From: Micavibrio sp.
GTDB taxonomy: Bacteria; Pseudomonadota; Alphaproteobacteria; Micavibrionales; Micavibrionaceae
Reading direction: 5' to 3'
Assembly: GCA_012960155.1 (NCBI GenBank)
Contig: DUBU01000019.1
Coordinates: 34,849-91,160 of the forward strand
DNA length: 56,312 nucleotides
Of this stretch, positions 7,451-15,664 are shown in pieces. The notes under the pieces are model-generated. The model was not told the DNA's origin. It ran no database searches and saw nothing but the letters and a program-made list of their open reading frames with translations. The number at the start of each line of letters is the position of its first letter. The first letter of the stretch is position 1. A program made the translations under genes and the position numbers.

Positions 7451-8899
7451 TTATAGAGAGGCAGTCGGTCCTGAAGGCTTCTTAAGCGCTTCAATATTGC
7501 ACTTGGTCAACAGAACTCTAAACTCATCCTTATACTTGGTCTTGTTCATGTCCTTCAGATTTAACCAGACAGTATTCACTAGCTGTTCAGAACGGCCTGA
7601 CCAATACCCTGTATCCATCATCGCCTGCAGACTATCGGTTTCCTGCAATACATCCAGAAGGCTTTTGCCACCTTCTTTAGCAGGCTGCAACAGATCCTCA
7701 TCCGTCAGATACTCGCCAGACTCCTTCAAAAGCATCATGACCTTATCAAACTGACCGTATTTAGCGGCTTTGATCAAACAGCTTTCACCATCATTACCCG
7801 ACGGGGCACGAAGCGTTTCAAGTTTGATGACTTCACCTTTAGATTTCAGAACTTCAGCCACCTTATCCATATGCTCCCAAGTCTTCTTAAGACCCAGCGC
7901 CATAACAGGCGTCGCGTGCGGCCCTGCAGCGGAATCATTGAACAAAGGCGTCAGTAGATCACTCAAATTAACATCAGGGCCAGTTAGCAGCTCGACATTC
8001 AACTGGTCTTCAATTACGCCTGTCAGAACCGCATCAATATCAATCTTAGAGGCCTGCGCATCGTTCAAACGGTTGAAAACCTCCATCAGATCGCCTGGAC
8101 GACCTTTAAAGACCTCGCGGTTAAAAATCTTATCTTCCAGATCATGCTTAAATGCTGACCCGACAATAGAGTCACGATCCCCACGTTTAAAGAAGAAAAA
8201 CTCAGGGTCCATTACCTCACCAGCCGCCACTAGAGCAGCATGAATTTTTTCGAATTTTTCCCATGAAGCTTTAGCATAAAGCGTATGATCACCTTCACGG
8301 TCTACAAGCTTCACATCATCTAATGTCAGCTGCAAACCTGCATCAGCCAACTTGGCAACGAACTTATCCAAATCCCCTGTACCAAACGCAGTACGAACTT
8401 CAGAAGTCTCTATACCCGCCTCCTTCAGCACAGCAGCACGTGTCTTTTTACCACTCAGAGCTGCAATCTTGGCCTGCAGCTCATAGAAATCTACGTCCTT
8501 GCGCTTATCTTGCTTCAATGAGAAAAACAGATTTTCAAACTCTTCAGCATGACCTTTCCAAAGCTCTGGCTCAAAAACATGCCCAATTGAATCACACTCT
8601 GCCGCCATATCGATAGCAGATTTAGAATCAGCAATCGTTTTACCTAAATCGCGGTGCGTAATTGTTTCACCGTTTTTCGCGGCGAGCTTCAAAACCTTAT
8701 CAAAAGACTCCCATGTTTTGGCGAACTGGAAAATGCTCTTGCCGTTTGGCGCTACAGAGAACATATCCGACTTACTGATCTTCCCGCCTTCTTGCAGCAG
8801 ATCACCCATATCTTCATCCAGCTCAATGCCTTCGAAGATTTCGTGGTCACGTCCAAAGCCGAGTGACATACCCAATACAAAAAGTTTCGCCTTATTCAT
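7451..8899 (-). CDS. Ankyrin-like repeat protein, last gene of the VWA/MoxR cluster
   Basis: This 482-aa soluble protein is predicted all-helical. Several stretches read like degenerate ankyrin repeats: NDGESCLIKAAKYGQFDKVM near residues 367-386, PNGKSIFQFAKTWESFDKVL near 51-70, and DGDHTLYAK-type segments, each a short turn followed by paired helices with WE(K/S)F or hydrophobic pairs. No catalytic motif, signal peptide or membrane segment is seen. Its start overlaps the stop of the 117-aa gene by 8 nt, so it is translationally coupled to the MoxR-type ATPase gene upstream. A role as substrate-recognition or regulatory partner of that ATPase is inference. It could equally be an unrelated helical-repeat protein. 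Confidence 0.65.
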   Translation of the reverse strand: MNKAKLFVLGMSLGFGRDHEIFEGIELDEDMGDLLQEGGKISKSDMFSVAPNGKSIFQFAKTWESFDKVLKLAAKNGETITHRDLGKTIADSKSAIDMAAECDSIGHVFEPELWKGHAEEFENLFFSLKQDKRKDVDFYELQAKIAALSGKKTRAAVLKEAGIETSEVRTAFGTGDLDKFVAKLADAGLQLTLDDVKLVDREGDHTLYAKASWEKFEKIHAALVAAGEVMDPEFFFFKRGDRDSIVGSAFKHDLEDKIFNREVFKGRPGDLMEVFNRLNDAQASKIDIDAVLTGVIEDQLNVELLTGPDVNLSDLLTPLFNDSAAGPHATPVMALGLKKTWEHMDKVAEVLKSKGEVIKLETLRAPSGNDGESCLIKAAKYGQFDKVMMLLKESGEYLTDEDLLQPAKEGGKSLLDVLQETDSLQAMMDTGYWSGRSEQLVNTVWLNLKDMNKTKYKDEFRVLLTKCNIEALKKPSGPTASL

Positions 8900-9245
8900 C
8901 TTTATTTACCTCGTAAAAAACGGTTTTTCCCTGCCCATGACGACTGCACACGCGTCTAATAACATTACGCGTAATCGAAGCATCCTGAGGGACGTAGATA
9001 GTTTTAATTCCAGGAGCAAAAAACGCCTGCTCCAATTCAAAGCCGTTACGCACAGTCAATGTGTCCGTATCACGGCGCAGCAGGTCACTCTCCCAACCCG
9101 CGGTAATCTCGTACAGATAAGACTCTCCGGCCTTATAAGGCACAGTGTCTGAAACTTTGGCGCGGGCAACATAAGGTGCCATATGGCGTGCTAGCTCGTC
9201 CGCAGTTCCTCTGAACGTCTTCTTTTTATTGTCGGTGTTACGCAT
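8892..9245 (-). CDS. Hypothetical 117-aa protein of the VWA/MoxR cluster
   Basis: A small, strongly basic, soluble protein (begins MRNTDNKKKTFRGTADELAR). The second half alternates hydrophobic residues in a beta-rich pattern (GIKTIYVPQDASITRNVIRR). No recognised domain, signal peptide or membrane segment. AGGAG lies 8 nt before its ATG. It sits 11 nt after the ATPase gene and overlaps the ankyrin-like gene by 8 nt, so it is a fixed member of the cluster and may be an adaptor. Function unknown. Confidence 0.65.
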   Translation of the reverse strand: MRNTDNKKKTFRGTADELARHMAPYVARAKVSDTVPYKAGESYLYEITAGWESDLLRRDTDTLTVRNGFELEQAFFAPGIKTIYVPQDASITRNVIRRVCSRHGQGKTVFYEVNKDE

Positions 9246-9256
9246 TCAGATAGCTC

Positions 9257-11866
9257 CTATAAAGGCTTCTGTTCTGCAATGCTTTCAGTCAGATATTGTG
9301 GCTTATGGTTGACCACATCACGGCTGAGAAGCAGATCACTTACGCGCTTATCGCACCAATCATCACCGTTAGTCAGGCTATTACGCATCATGAACGCGCC
9401 TTTCAAATCACGACTGGCTTCTTTCGTATCGGCACCAGCGACAAAGCGAAGACCACTGCGCAGAACCTTAACGGCTTCAGCATCATTACGATCGACATAA
9501 TATGTACGGCTGTCATTAAAGGCACGTTTAAGACTGCTATCAATCTCGCCCTCGCCGACCACAACCACACGATCCGTATGCTTGTTCCAGATAACATGAA
9601 GCGGCACTTCTTTAGTGCGATCATCACTGGCGACAGTAACCGTCGTCATGGCCAGATCAGCATCTTCATCATTATCGGCGATCATCAGACTAGTATCCTT
9701 CAATCCTTCCACGCCTTTTGAAATACCATTATGATCCGCTAATGTCTGCTTCCACAAAGATACAAGATTATGCTCACGCAACTTCGGCGCCGCCAATGTG
9801 GCAAGTAGAGAATATTGCGAAACCATAGTATCAAGACTTGGCTTATTCGCCTGTCCCTCGACCATAGCCACCTCCGTCAGAGGCTCTGATTCCAGTATTT
9901 CAGGATCACGGCTAAAGACCAGGACATTACGCTCGGCATCAAACTCGGGGGCGACATCCTCACGAAGCATATCTTCCATTGTGCGCTTCAATACGCTTGT
10001 TGGCAGAATGTCGTCATTGTCATTGCTGATCTCGGGATATTCACGACGCAGATAGTTGCACATCAAATCCTGTACAAGCATCAAACGGCCTTCAAGATCC
10101 TTATTTTCAAATGGATTTTCGTCCAGAAGCTCTGCAAATGTGCGGCGATTACTTGCCATACCTTCAATCAGATGAGGATCAACAATCCCGCATTCAGCAG
10201 CAAACTGCATCAACTGGTTGCCCAGATCATCTTTCTTACGCTCATACGTGTTGGAAATAATCCAGTCCAGAATAACGTAAGTCATATGCGTACCCATCTT
10301 ACGACGGATATCTTCAGGTGACTCGGTCACATCCATAGGATCAATCAACGGCTCGATATCAGGCGCACCCGGACCTTGCGGCGGTCTAACCGACGGCTTG
10401 TCCATGAACGCCTTATTAATAAAGAACGTAATCTTACGGAAGTCGATCGACGCTTCGCGCTTAAAGCTGTCACTAATATCATCCAGCAGCTGAGAAAGCT
10501 TACCGATCTTCTGCCAATCTGAATCAGGGTCAACCGCCTTGGCTGTCGAGTCTAGAAACTCGGCCAGATTTTCAGTTGCCTGCATCACATCCTGCCAGCG
10601 ACGTAGCATCGCGAGCTGGTGCTGTGGCACTACGCGCTCTTCACGCAACATACGCCACTCAACAAGCTTCTTACCAAACTCCTCAGGATTCTTGTCCCAC
10701 ACATCGCTTTGCGCGTTATAGAGCGTTGAGATCGGAATACCTGTCAAAATCTGACAAATACGGTGCTGCCAGCCTTGCACAGTGGCTTTAGGAATATGCT
10801 GTGGCACAATACGTGAGCTCAGCGCTTCAGGGATTTCCAGCACTTCATCACTGTCATCTTCAAGGTTACCTGTCATAAAGACAAAGTGACCTGACGCCAT
10901 CTCATCACGCTTGAAGTGAAGGTGCGTTTTACTACTATCACCCTTTTCTTTCAACGGATTACGAACGCGACAATCATCAATCTCGTTAATGATAAACTGC
11001 ATCCAGCCATGAAGAACACCGAACGTGCCACGCTTGGCGCGGTTCACCTCATCAAGGATCAGAACGCGGCCTTCTTTATAAGCTTTCCAAGCAACACCTT
11101 CTTGCGTTGCCATACCCAGCGAGTTACCGCCAAGCTTGTCCAGACCTTCTTTCGTGCTGACCTTTTTCAGGCCGTCAATCGCGCGTTCGATACTTTCTTT
11201 CGTATCAAGTTTCTTACCGTCCTCATCTTTATGTGCGTCTTTAACACCTGCCCAGTCGATACCGATCTTATGACCTTCACGAGAGAACGCATCACCCAAG
11301 CAATCCTCAAGAATATCAATCGACATCGGGTTAAAGATATGGTCTCGATCTTCCTGAGTTTTCGCGGCGTTATACTTCTCGATCTTGCTGTTCAGCGCAT
11401 CATAGAAATTGGCGTTGGCATTGAAATCCAGAACCGTTTCAAAGAACAGCTCGTTCAAATTCATATCGGTACAATCAACCTTGATCGCGCCTTCCGGTGA
11501 AATCGTCTTGCCTGACAGTTCACCCAAGAATGTTTTACCCGCACCCGGCGCACCTTTTAGGAACATCGCACGGCGCTCGTTACGCGGATCCATGGCACTC
11601 ATCACCTCATAGAAGAGCGGCAACATTTCAGGCGTAGGCATATTTCTTATAAGTGTACCTTCAATGTCGTCCAGATCGCGCTCTGAGGTAACATTTAACG
11701 GCTTATCCAACGTACCCAGAAAGCGGGTAAGCGTGCGCTTACCCTTATCATCAGTCACATAACCAACACCCATCATAGGATATGGCACGCGCGATCCGAG
11801 CGGCTTGGCTAATTTACGATAGTCTTCTGCTGTAAGTGCCTTTGCAGGCTTCTTTAAAATGCTCAC
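9257..11866 (-). CDS. Large MoxR/CobS-like AAA+ ATPase
   Basis: This 869-aa protein has one AAA+ module in its first half: Walker A GAPGAGKT near residues 105-112, sensor-type regions, Walker B VLILDEVNRAKRG near 268-280, and FVFMTGN followed by ALSSRI (sensor 1 and arginine-finger region). Walker B DEVNR and the pattern after it are typical of the MoxR/CobS branch, which work with VWA-domain proteins as metal-chelatase or chaperone machines. Usual MoxR and CobS proteins are about 300-350 aa, so roughly 500 extra C-terminal residues of unknown fold are present. The start is GTG at 11866 with AAAGG upstream. The gene lies 188 nt after the VWA gene and 11 nt before the 117-aa gene. There is no sign of cobalamin genes, so a cobaltochelatase role is unlikely. 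Confidence 0.85.
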   Translation of the reverse strand: MSILKKPAKALTAEDYRKLAKPLGSRVPYPMMGVGYVTDDKGKRTLTRFLGTLDKPLNVTSERDLDDIEGTLIRNMPTPEMLPLFYEVMSAMDPRNERRAMFLKGAPGAGKTFLGELSGKTISPEGAIKVDCTDMNLNELFFETVLDFNANANFYDALNSKIEKYNAAKTQEDRDHIFNPMSIDILEDCLGDAFSREGHKIGIDWAGVKDAHKDEDGKKLDTKESIERAIDGLKKVSTKEGLDKLGGNSLGMATQEGVAWKAYKEGRVLILDEVNRAKRGTFGVLHGWMQFIINEIDDCRVRNPLKEKGDSSKTHLHFKRDEMASGHFVFMTGNLEDDSDEVLEIPEALSSRIVPQHIPKATVQGWQHRICQILTGIPISTLYNAQSDVWDKNPEEFGKKLVEWRMLREERVVPQHQLAMLRRWQDVMQATENLAEFLDSTAKAVDPDSDWQKIGKLSQLLDDISDSFKREASIDFRKITFFINKAFMDKPSVRPPQGPGAPDIEPLIDPMDVTESPEDIRRKMGTHMTYVILDWIISNTYERKKDDLGNQLMQFAAECGIVDPHLIEGMASNRRTFAELLDENPFENKDLEGRLMLVQDLMCNYLRREYPEISNDNDDILPTSVLKRTMEDMLREDVAPEFDAERNVLVFSRDPEILESEPLTEVAMVEGQANKPSLDTMVSQYSLLATLAAPKLREHNLVSLWKQTLADHNGISKGVEGLKDTSLMIADNDEDADLAMTTVTVASDDRTKEVPLHVIWNKHTDRVVVVGEGEIDSSLKRAFNDSRTYYVDRNDAEAVKVLRSGLRFVAGADTKEASRDLKGAFMMRNSLTNGDDWCDKRVSDLLLSRDVVNHKPQYLTESIAEQKPL

Positions 11867-11918
11867 GATAGACCTTTCCCTGTTCGGCGCACCCTATTGA
11901 GCGAGTGCTTTATTTTTT

Positions 11919-11991
11919 GAGACTTCTGTCTCGGTTTTTTTAATTTTTTAGCGCTATTTTTCTTAAGCTTCCGCAGCTTAGCGCAATTTTT
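11919..11991 (+). other. Two tandem terminator-like hairpins in the VWA-MoxR gap
   Basis: Between the two minus-strand genes, GAGAC-ttct-GTCTC (11919-11932) is followed by GG and seven T, and a second structure (GCGC 11951-11954 and TAAGCT 11964-11969 paired with AGCTTA 11975-11980 and GCGC 11981-11984) is followed by AATTTTTTT. The T-tracts are on the plus strand, where no gene is read. On the minus strand the same hairpins lie in A-rich leader of the ATPase gene. They may block antisense transcription or set differential mRNA stability. Confidence 0.45.
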
Positions 11992-12054
11992 TTAAAAGTT
12001 TAAGCCTGAAATTGTATTTTTCTAATGTTTTTCAGGTCTTTTTCACTCCAGATT

Positions 12055-15000
12055 TTACTTCAGGCCTAAGTGGCGCTGAGCACGCTGGAATTCCTTACGT
12101 TTAACAGCCCACGGGACTGCAACGAAACTCTTGAAAGAACGTATTTTCTCGAACAACAAACCGATAATACCAACAGCAATGCCTTCCGCCTCGGTCGCGT
12201 GATGAATACCGATTTTCTTCTTCGGATTCATACCACGTATCTCGCGGGCGGCGTGCTCCATCTGGGTCTTTGTCTGATTCTTATTCATGATCGCAAAATC
12301 CAGCGTGGTGTAGTTGCTATATTGGAACAACGTTTCGACAGCCTTTTTCGAAGGCTCCTTATCACTGATATCTCCATCAGAGATCACCATCATATGCGTA
12401 TGACCGCTATATTTGCCGCTCTTATGCTCTGACAAAACCTTTGTAATTTTATTGATAGACGGCGCCAGATTCGTACCGCAATTAAGCCCCTTACGAGCCT
12501 TCAAAAGATTTTCACCGATCTTCTTCGGGTCATCCTTCGGCGTTGCCAACATTAGCGGCTCATCGTTACCCCACAACGCGATGAACACATTGGCATCGAC
12601 CGCCTTAGCGGCCTCATACAGCACAACACTGGACATCAGCGCGACTTCCATAGGCGTAGCTTTGCCATGAATCATGTTCGTACTATTCATACTACCCGAA
12701 CCATCAATCAACAAAACGATGTCAATTGTCGTTGGCTTATCGGCAGTCTTATCTTTTTTGAAACGGTGTAAATCTTCTTTTTCGAGCTCTTCGCCTGTCT
12801 CACGCTTGATAATCAGATTGCGGTGCGCGTCCATGTCCAGACGGTCCATTTCCATGCCTTCGGGAATCATTTCCAGCTCACGGGAACGTTTTACCGTCTT
12901 CTCAACCTGCATATCGCGTATCTTTTCCATTACGCGGCGTGTCTGGTTGATATACGGCTTAAGTTCAGCAACCATCGCGGGGTAACTCTTCCATTCACCG
13001 CTAGCAATTTCGTCCAAAGTTTTCTCGGCACCGCCATCACCGGCCTGATCGGACGCTTCATCCCCCTCGCCTTCACCGTCACCTTGACCATCAGAAGGCT
13101 TACCATCTTGACCAGGCTCTCCTTCGCCATCCCCTTCACCGTCAGCATCCTGCCCATCTTGACCATCTTGCTGCTGCTGCGCTTCTTCCTGCGCTTTCTT
13201 CATAGCTTCTTCGAGTGCTTTTTTCAGCTCCTCAATTGTCTTGGCGCGCTTGTCCTTGCTGTCTTTGCCGTCTTTTTTATCTTGACCTTGTTGCCCCTGC
13301 TGGCCTTGCTGTCCCTGTTGGCCCTGGCTTTGCTGACCGTCTGCATCTTGGCCATCGGCATCCTGACCGTCCTGCCCTGGCTCATGGCCTTCAGGCGCCT
13401 CGGAAGGTGTATCAACATCAGGCATATTCTCGTGCGAACCATCGGCCTTTTCGACATCAACCTTGTCATTTTCGTCTTTGCTTAGGCCTTCAGATGAAGA
13501 ATCAAATTCATCTCCATCACCTTGCTGCGAGTCCTCGCGGCTATTCTCACCAAACGGCTTATCATCTTGGCCGTACTGGTCATTCTGCTGCTGACCTTGT
13601 TGGCCTTGCTGATCCTGTCCCTGCTGGTCTTGACCCTGTTGATCCTGACCTTGGCCATCTTGTTGCTGGCCGTCTTGTTGCTGGCCGTCTTGCTGATCTT
13701 GAGATCCTTGATCTTGCCCGTCTTGTGGCTGACCATCTTGTTTCTGGCCATCCTGTTTTTGATTATCTTGCTGCTGGCCATTCTGAGGTTGCTGCTGTCC
13801 TGACTGGCCTTGTTGCCCTTGTTGTCCTTGCTGCCCCTGTTGGCCCTGCTGACCTTGTTGTCCATCTTGCTGCTGGCCATCTTGACCATCCTGACCATCT
13901 TGTCCGTCACCATCTTGGCCGTCCTGATCCTGACCGTCAGCATCCTGATCCTGGTTCTGCTCATCACTGAGCTGCTCATCAAGTTCTTCTTCAAGATTCT
14001 GCAGTATCTCTTGCGCCAGAGGCTCAACATACAGATCCCACATCTGCTCGATCAATTCATTACGGCTGCGCGACAGCTTACTAATCAAGCCGTCATAATA
14101 CGCCTTACCAAACCAACGATCTTTGGCCTTGGGCAATAACGATTGAAGACCGCCATCCGGTCCACACATCGCCATAAGCTGTCTAAAGTCTTCGGGCAGC
14201 TTACGACCACCACTACCCTTAGCAAAAGTCTCGGAAAGTGTCGGCGCCTTACCATCTTCATCAGGACGCTTCACAACCTTCTTAGGATCTACCCCCATTA
14301 GCTTCCAGCCATCAGGCGTATCATCGAAAAGTCCGTTATTACGATAGAAGCTGAGCTCTACAGCACGCAGAACATTGACAAAGCGCTTCTCTGGCGTATC
14401 GCCGATTTGCTTTAGAGCGCCCTTCAACTGTGAAAGCTGCTGATTGGCCAGCTGACGAATCTCGCCCGGCACTTCACTATCAGGATCATCAAGTAACTCC
14501 TGAAGCTGCTTGATTTTATCTTCAAGCTCGACGCGCATCTGCTCTTCGGCCGCATCTTGCTGATCAGCCATAGCGCCTTTACCCTGCAAACGATCAAGGG
14601 CAATGCCGCCAAAAGGCTTTATGGTCATCATATTATGATTAAGAGAATAGCCGTAATCCTGACCAGTCTTCATACCGCGCTCGACAGCAAACGCACCAGC
14701 CACCATCTTCTCGGCAGTTTCCCAGAAACGCGTGCGCATTTCCCATTCAAGGCTAGCCTTACGCAGGGCTTTGTAGTCTTTTGCCGACAAGCCGCCCCAA
14801 TCCTCTTCGCGCTTTTTCAGCGTCAGGATTTTTTCGCGCAGCTCTTTATTTTTATCAGGATAGGAAACACTGTAGCGCGCATAGCCCATCTGACGGAACA
14901 GTTCGGCATTGGCGTGTTCCAAGCCCATGATAAGGCTTTGCAGGAAATCAAACGTCACTTCACCTTCACGGCGATCATAAGCAAAACCACTTTGCCAGCC

Positions 15001-15492
15001 ACCCCAGCCAAACTTCAAACCAGGCTGACGCAATTCTTCCATCACCGCGCCTGCATTCTTGGTAAGCGTTTCAATAGCATATGGAGAGCTCTCCAACGCT
15101 AGCCACAGACGTGTGTCACCAATCCCCTTATTCATCGGGTAATCGCTCCACGTCGTCAGATTGGCACTAAGATCTTTGTTGGCATAAAGAATAGTCGCGG
15201 CCCACAATAACTGATGCGCAGGATCAGACAAATTGGCTGGCTTATCTGTATACGGATGGCCATTTTCCATGGCAAAGGCCGCATTCGCTTTTTCTTTAGC
15301 AAAGGCTTCTTTGTTGCGCGCACATTTTTCAAGGTTTTTGACGAAGGATGCATATTCATTGGAATCGATCGCCCCATTTGGCTCGGCAGCACGACGCGCC
15401 AAAGCCATACGAAGCCTCGTCAGCGGATCCGCTAAAATGTTTTCAGCACGGAACTTCTTTGCCCTGCTATGCCTTAAAAAGGCGCTCTTCAT
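12055..15492 (-). CDS. CobT-like VWA protein with long Gln/Asp/Gly linker
   Basis: This 1145-aa protein has three parts. Residues 1-510 are a helical N-terminal region of no recognised family. Residues about 511-820 are a low-complexity stretch dominated by G, Q and D triplets (DGQ, GQQ) interrupted by a charged coiled-coil-like segment (TIEELKKALEEAMKKAQEEA). Residues about 870-1145 hold a VWA domain with the MIDAS motif DGSGS (in VLLIDGSGSMN), a conserved Thr region (GLNCGTNLAP) and VISDGDISD. An acidic linker followed by VWA is the layout of CobT and of VWA partners of MoxR ATPases, but CobT is about half this length. It is first of four cotranscribed genes with the AAA+ partner next. Inferred role: metal-dependent adaptor binding a client for the ATPase. 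Confidence 0.82.
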   Translation of the reverse strand: MKSAFLRHSRAKKFRAENILADPLTRLRMALARRAAEPNGAIDSNEYASFVKNLEKCARNKEAFAKEKANAAFAMENGHPYTDKPANLSDPAHQLLWAATILYANKDLSANLTTWSDYPMNKGIGDTRLWLALESSPYAIETLTKNAGAVMEELRQPGLKFGWGGWQSGFAYDRREGEVTFDFLQSLIMGLEHANAELFRQMGYARYSVSYPDKNKELREKILTLKKREEDWGGLSAKDYKALRKASLEWEMRTRFWETAEKMVAGAFAVERGMKTGQDYGYSLNHNMMTIKPFGGIALDRLQGKGAMADQQDAAEEQMRVELEDKIKQLQELLDDPDSEVPGEIRQLANQQLSQLKGALKQIGDTPEKRFVNVLRAVELSFYRNNGLFDDTPDGWKLMGVDPKKVVKRPDEDGKAPTLSETFAKGSGGRKLPEDFRQLMAMCGPDGGLQSLLPKAKDRWFGKAYYDGLISKLSRSRNELIEQMWDLYVEPLAQEILQNLEEELDEQLSDEQNQDQDADGQDQDGQDGDGQDGQDGQDGQQQDGQQGQQGQQGQQGQQGQQGQSGQQQPQNGQQQDNQKQDGQKQDGQPQDGQDQGSQDQQDGQQQDGQQQDGQGQDQQGQDQQGQDQQGQQGQQQNDQYGQDDKPFGENSREDSQQGDGDEFDSSSEGLSKDENDKVDVEKADGSHENMPDVDTPSEAPEGHEPGQDGQDADGQDADGQQSQGQQGQQGQQGQQGQDKKDGKDSKDKRAKTIEELKKALEEAMKKAQEEAQQQQDGQDGQDADGEGDGEGEPGQDGKPSDGQGDGEGEGDEASDQAGDGGAEKTLDEIASGEWKSYPAMVAELKPYINQTRRVMEKIRDMQVEKTVKRSRELEMIPEGMEMDRLDMDAHRNLIIKRETGEELEKEDLHRFKKDKTADKPTTIDIVLLIDGSGSMNSTNMIHGKATPMEVALMSSVVLYEAAKAVDANVFIALWGNDEPLMLATPKDDPKKIGENLLKARKGLNCGTNLAPSINKITKVLSEHKSGKYSGHTHMMVISDGDISDKEPSKKAVETLFQYSNYTTLDFAIMNKNQTKTQMEHAAREIRGMNPKKKIGIHHATEAEGIAVGIIGLLFEKIRSFKSFVAVPWAVKRKEFQRAQRHLGLK
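13590..13960 (-). repeat. Minisatellite-like 9-bp repeats encoding the Gln/Gly/Asp linker
   Basis: The coding DNA here consists of imperfect 9-bp units (encoding G-Q-Q, D-G-Q and related triplets). A shorter related block is at about 13270-13340. Such arrays change length by slippage, so linker length may vary between strains. Codons vary between units (CAG/CAA, GGC/GGT/GGA), suggesting the array is old and under selection for amino-acid content. Confidence 0.75.
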
Positions 15493-15621
15493 ACTCGATA
15501 AATGCAGATGACGGAGACTTATTCTAAGCCTGTATCAACCTGTCCCTGTTCAATAACTAAAAGTTAGTTCATTTTAATTTACTCATGCTTTTTGCATGAT
15601 TGTTACCGACTCATAGCACAG

Positions 15622-15641
15622 AAAAAACAGGCCTTAAAGGC
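15622..15641 (-). terminator. Weak intrinsic terminator of the secretion/phosphorelay operon
   Basis: On the minus strand GCCTTTAAGGC (15641-15631) is followed by CTG and six T. It lies 24 nt past the stop of the last histidine kinase gene. The stem is only four pairs with a 3-nt loop, so efficiency is doubtful. The rest of the 172-nt gap before the VWA gene holds two more small hairpins (15555-15569 and 15583-15599). Confidence 0.45.
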
Positions 15642-15664
15642 GAAATATAAAAAATCAAAAAAGT

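Noticed and set aside
13270-13960. CRISPR-like array
   Set aside because: The repeats are 9-bp in-frame coding units without unique spacers of constant length, and no cas gene is present.
12823-14139. Several plus-strand open frames of 80-250 codons opposite the VWA protein gene
   Set aside because: Repetitive Gln/Asp/Gly codons have no stops on the other strand. The frames overlap each other in different registers and show only low-complexity Leu-rich or His/Pro-rich sequence.
9257-15492. Cobaltochelatase CobS-CobT for cobalamin synthesis
   Set aside because: The domains are of that type, but both proteins are more than twice the usual size, and no cob gene or cobalamin riboswitch is in the window.
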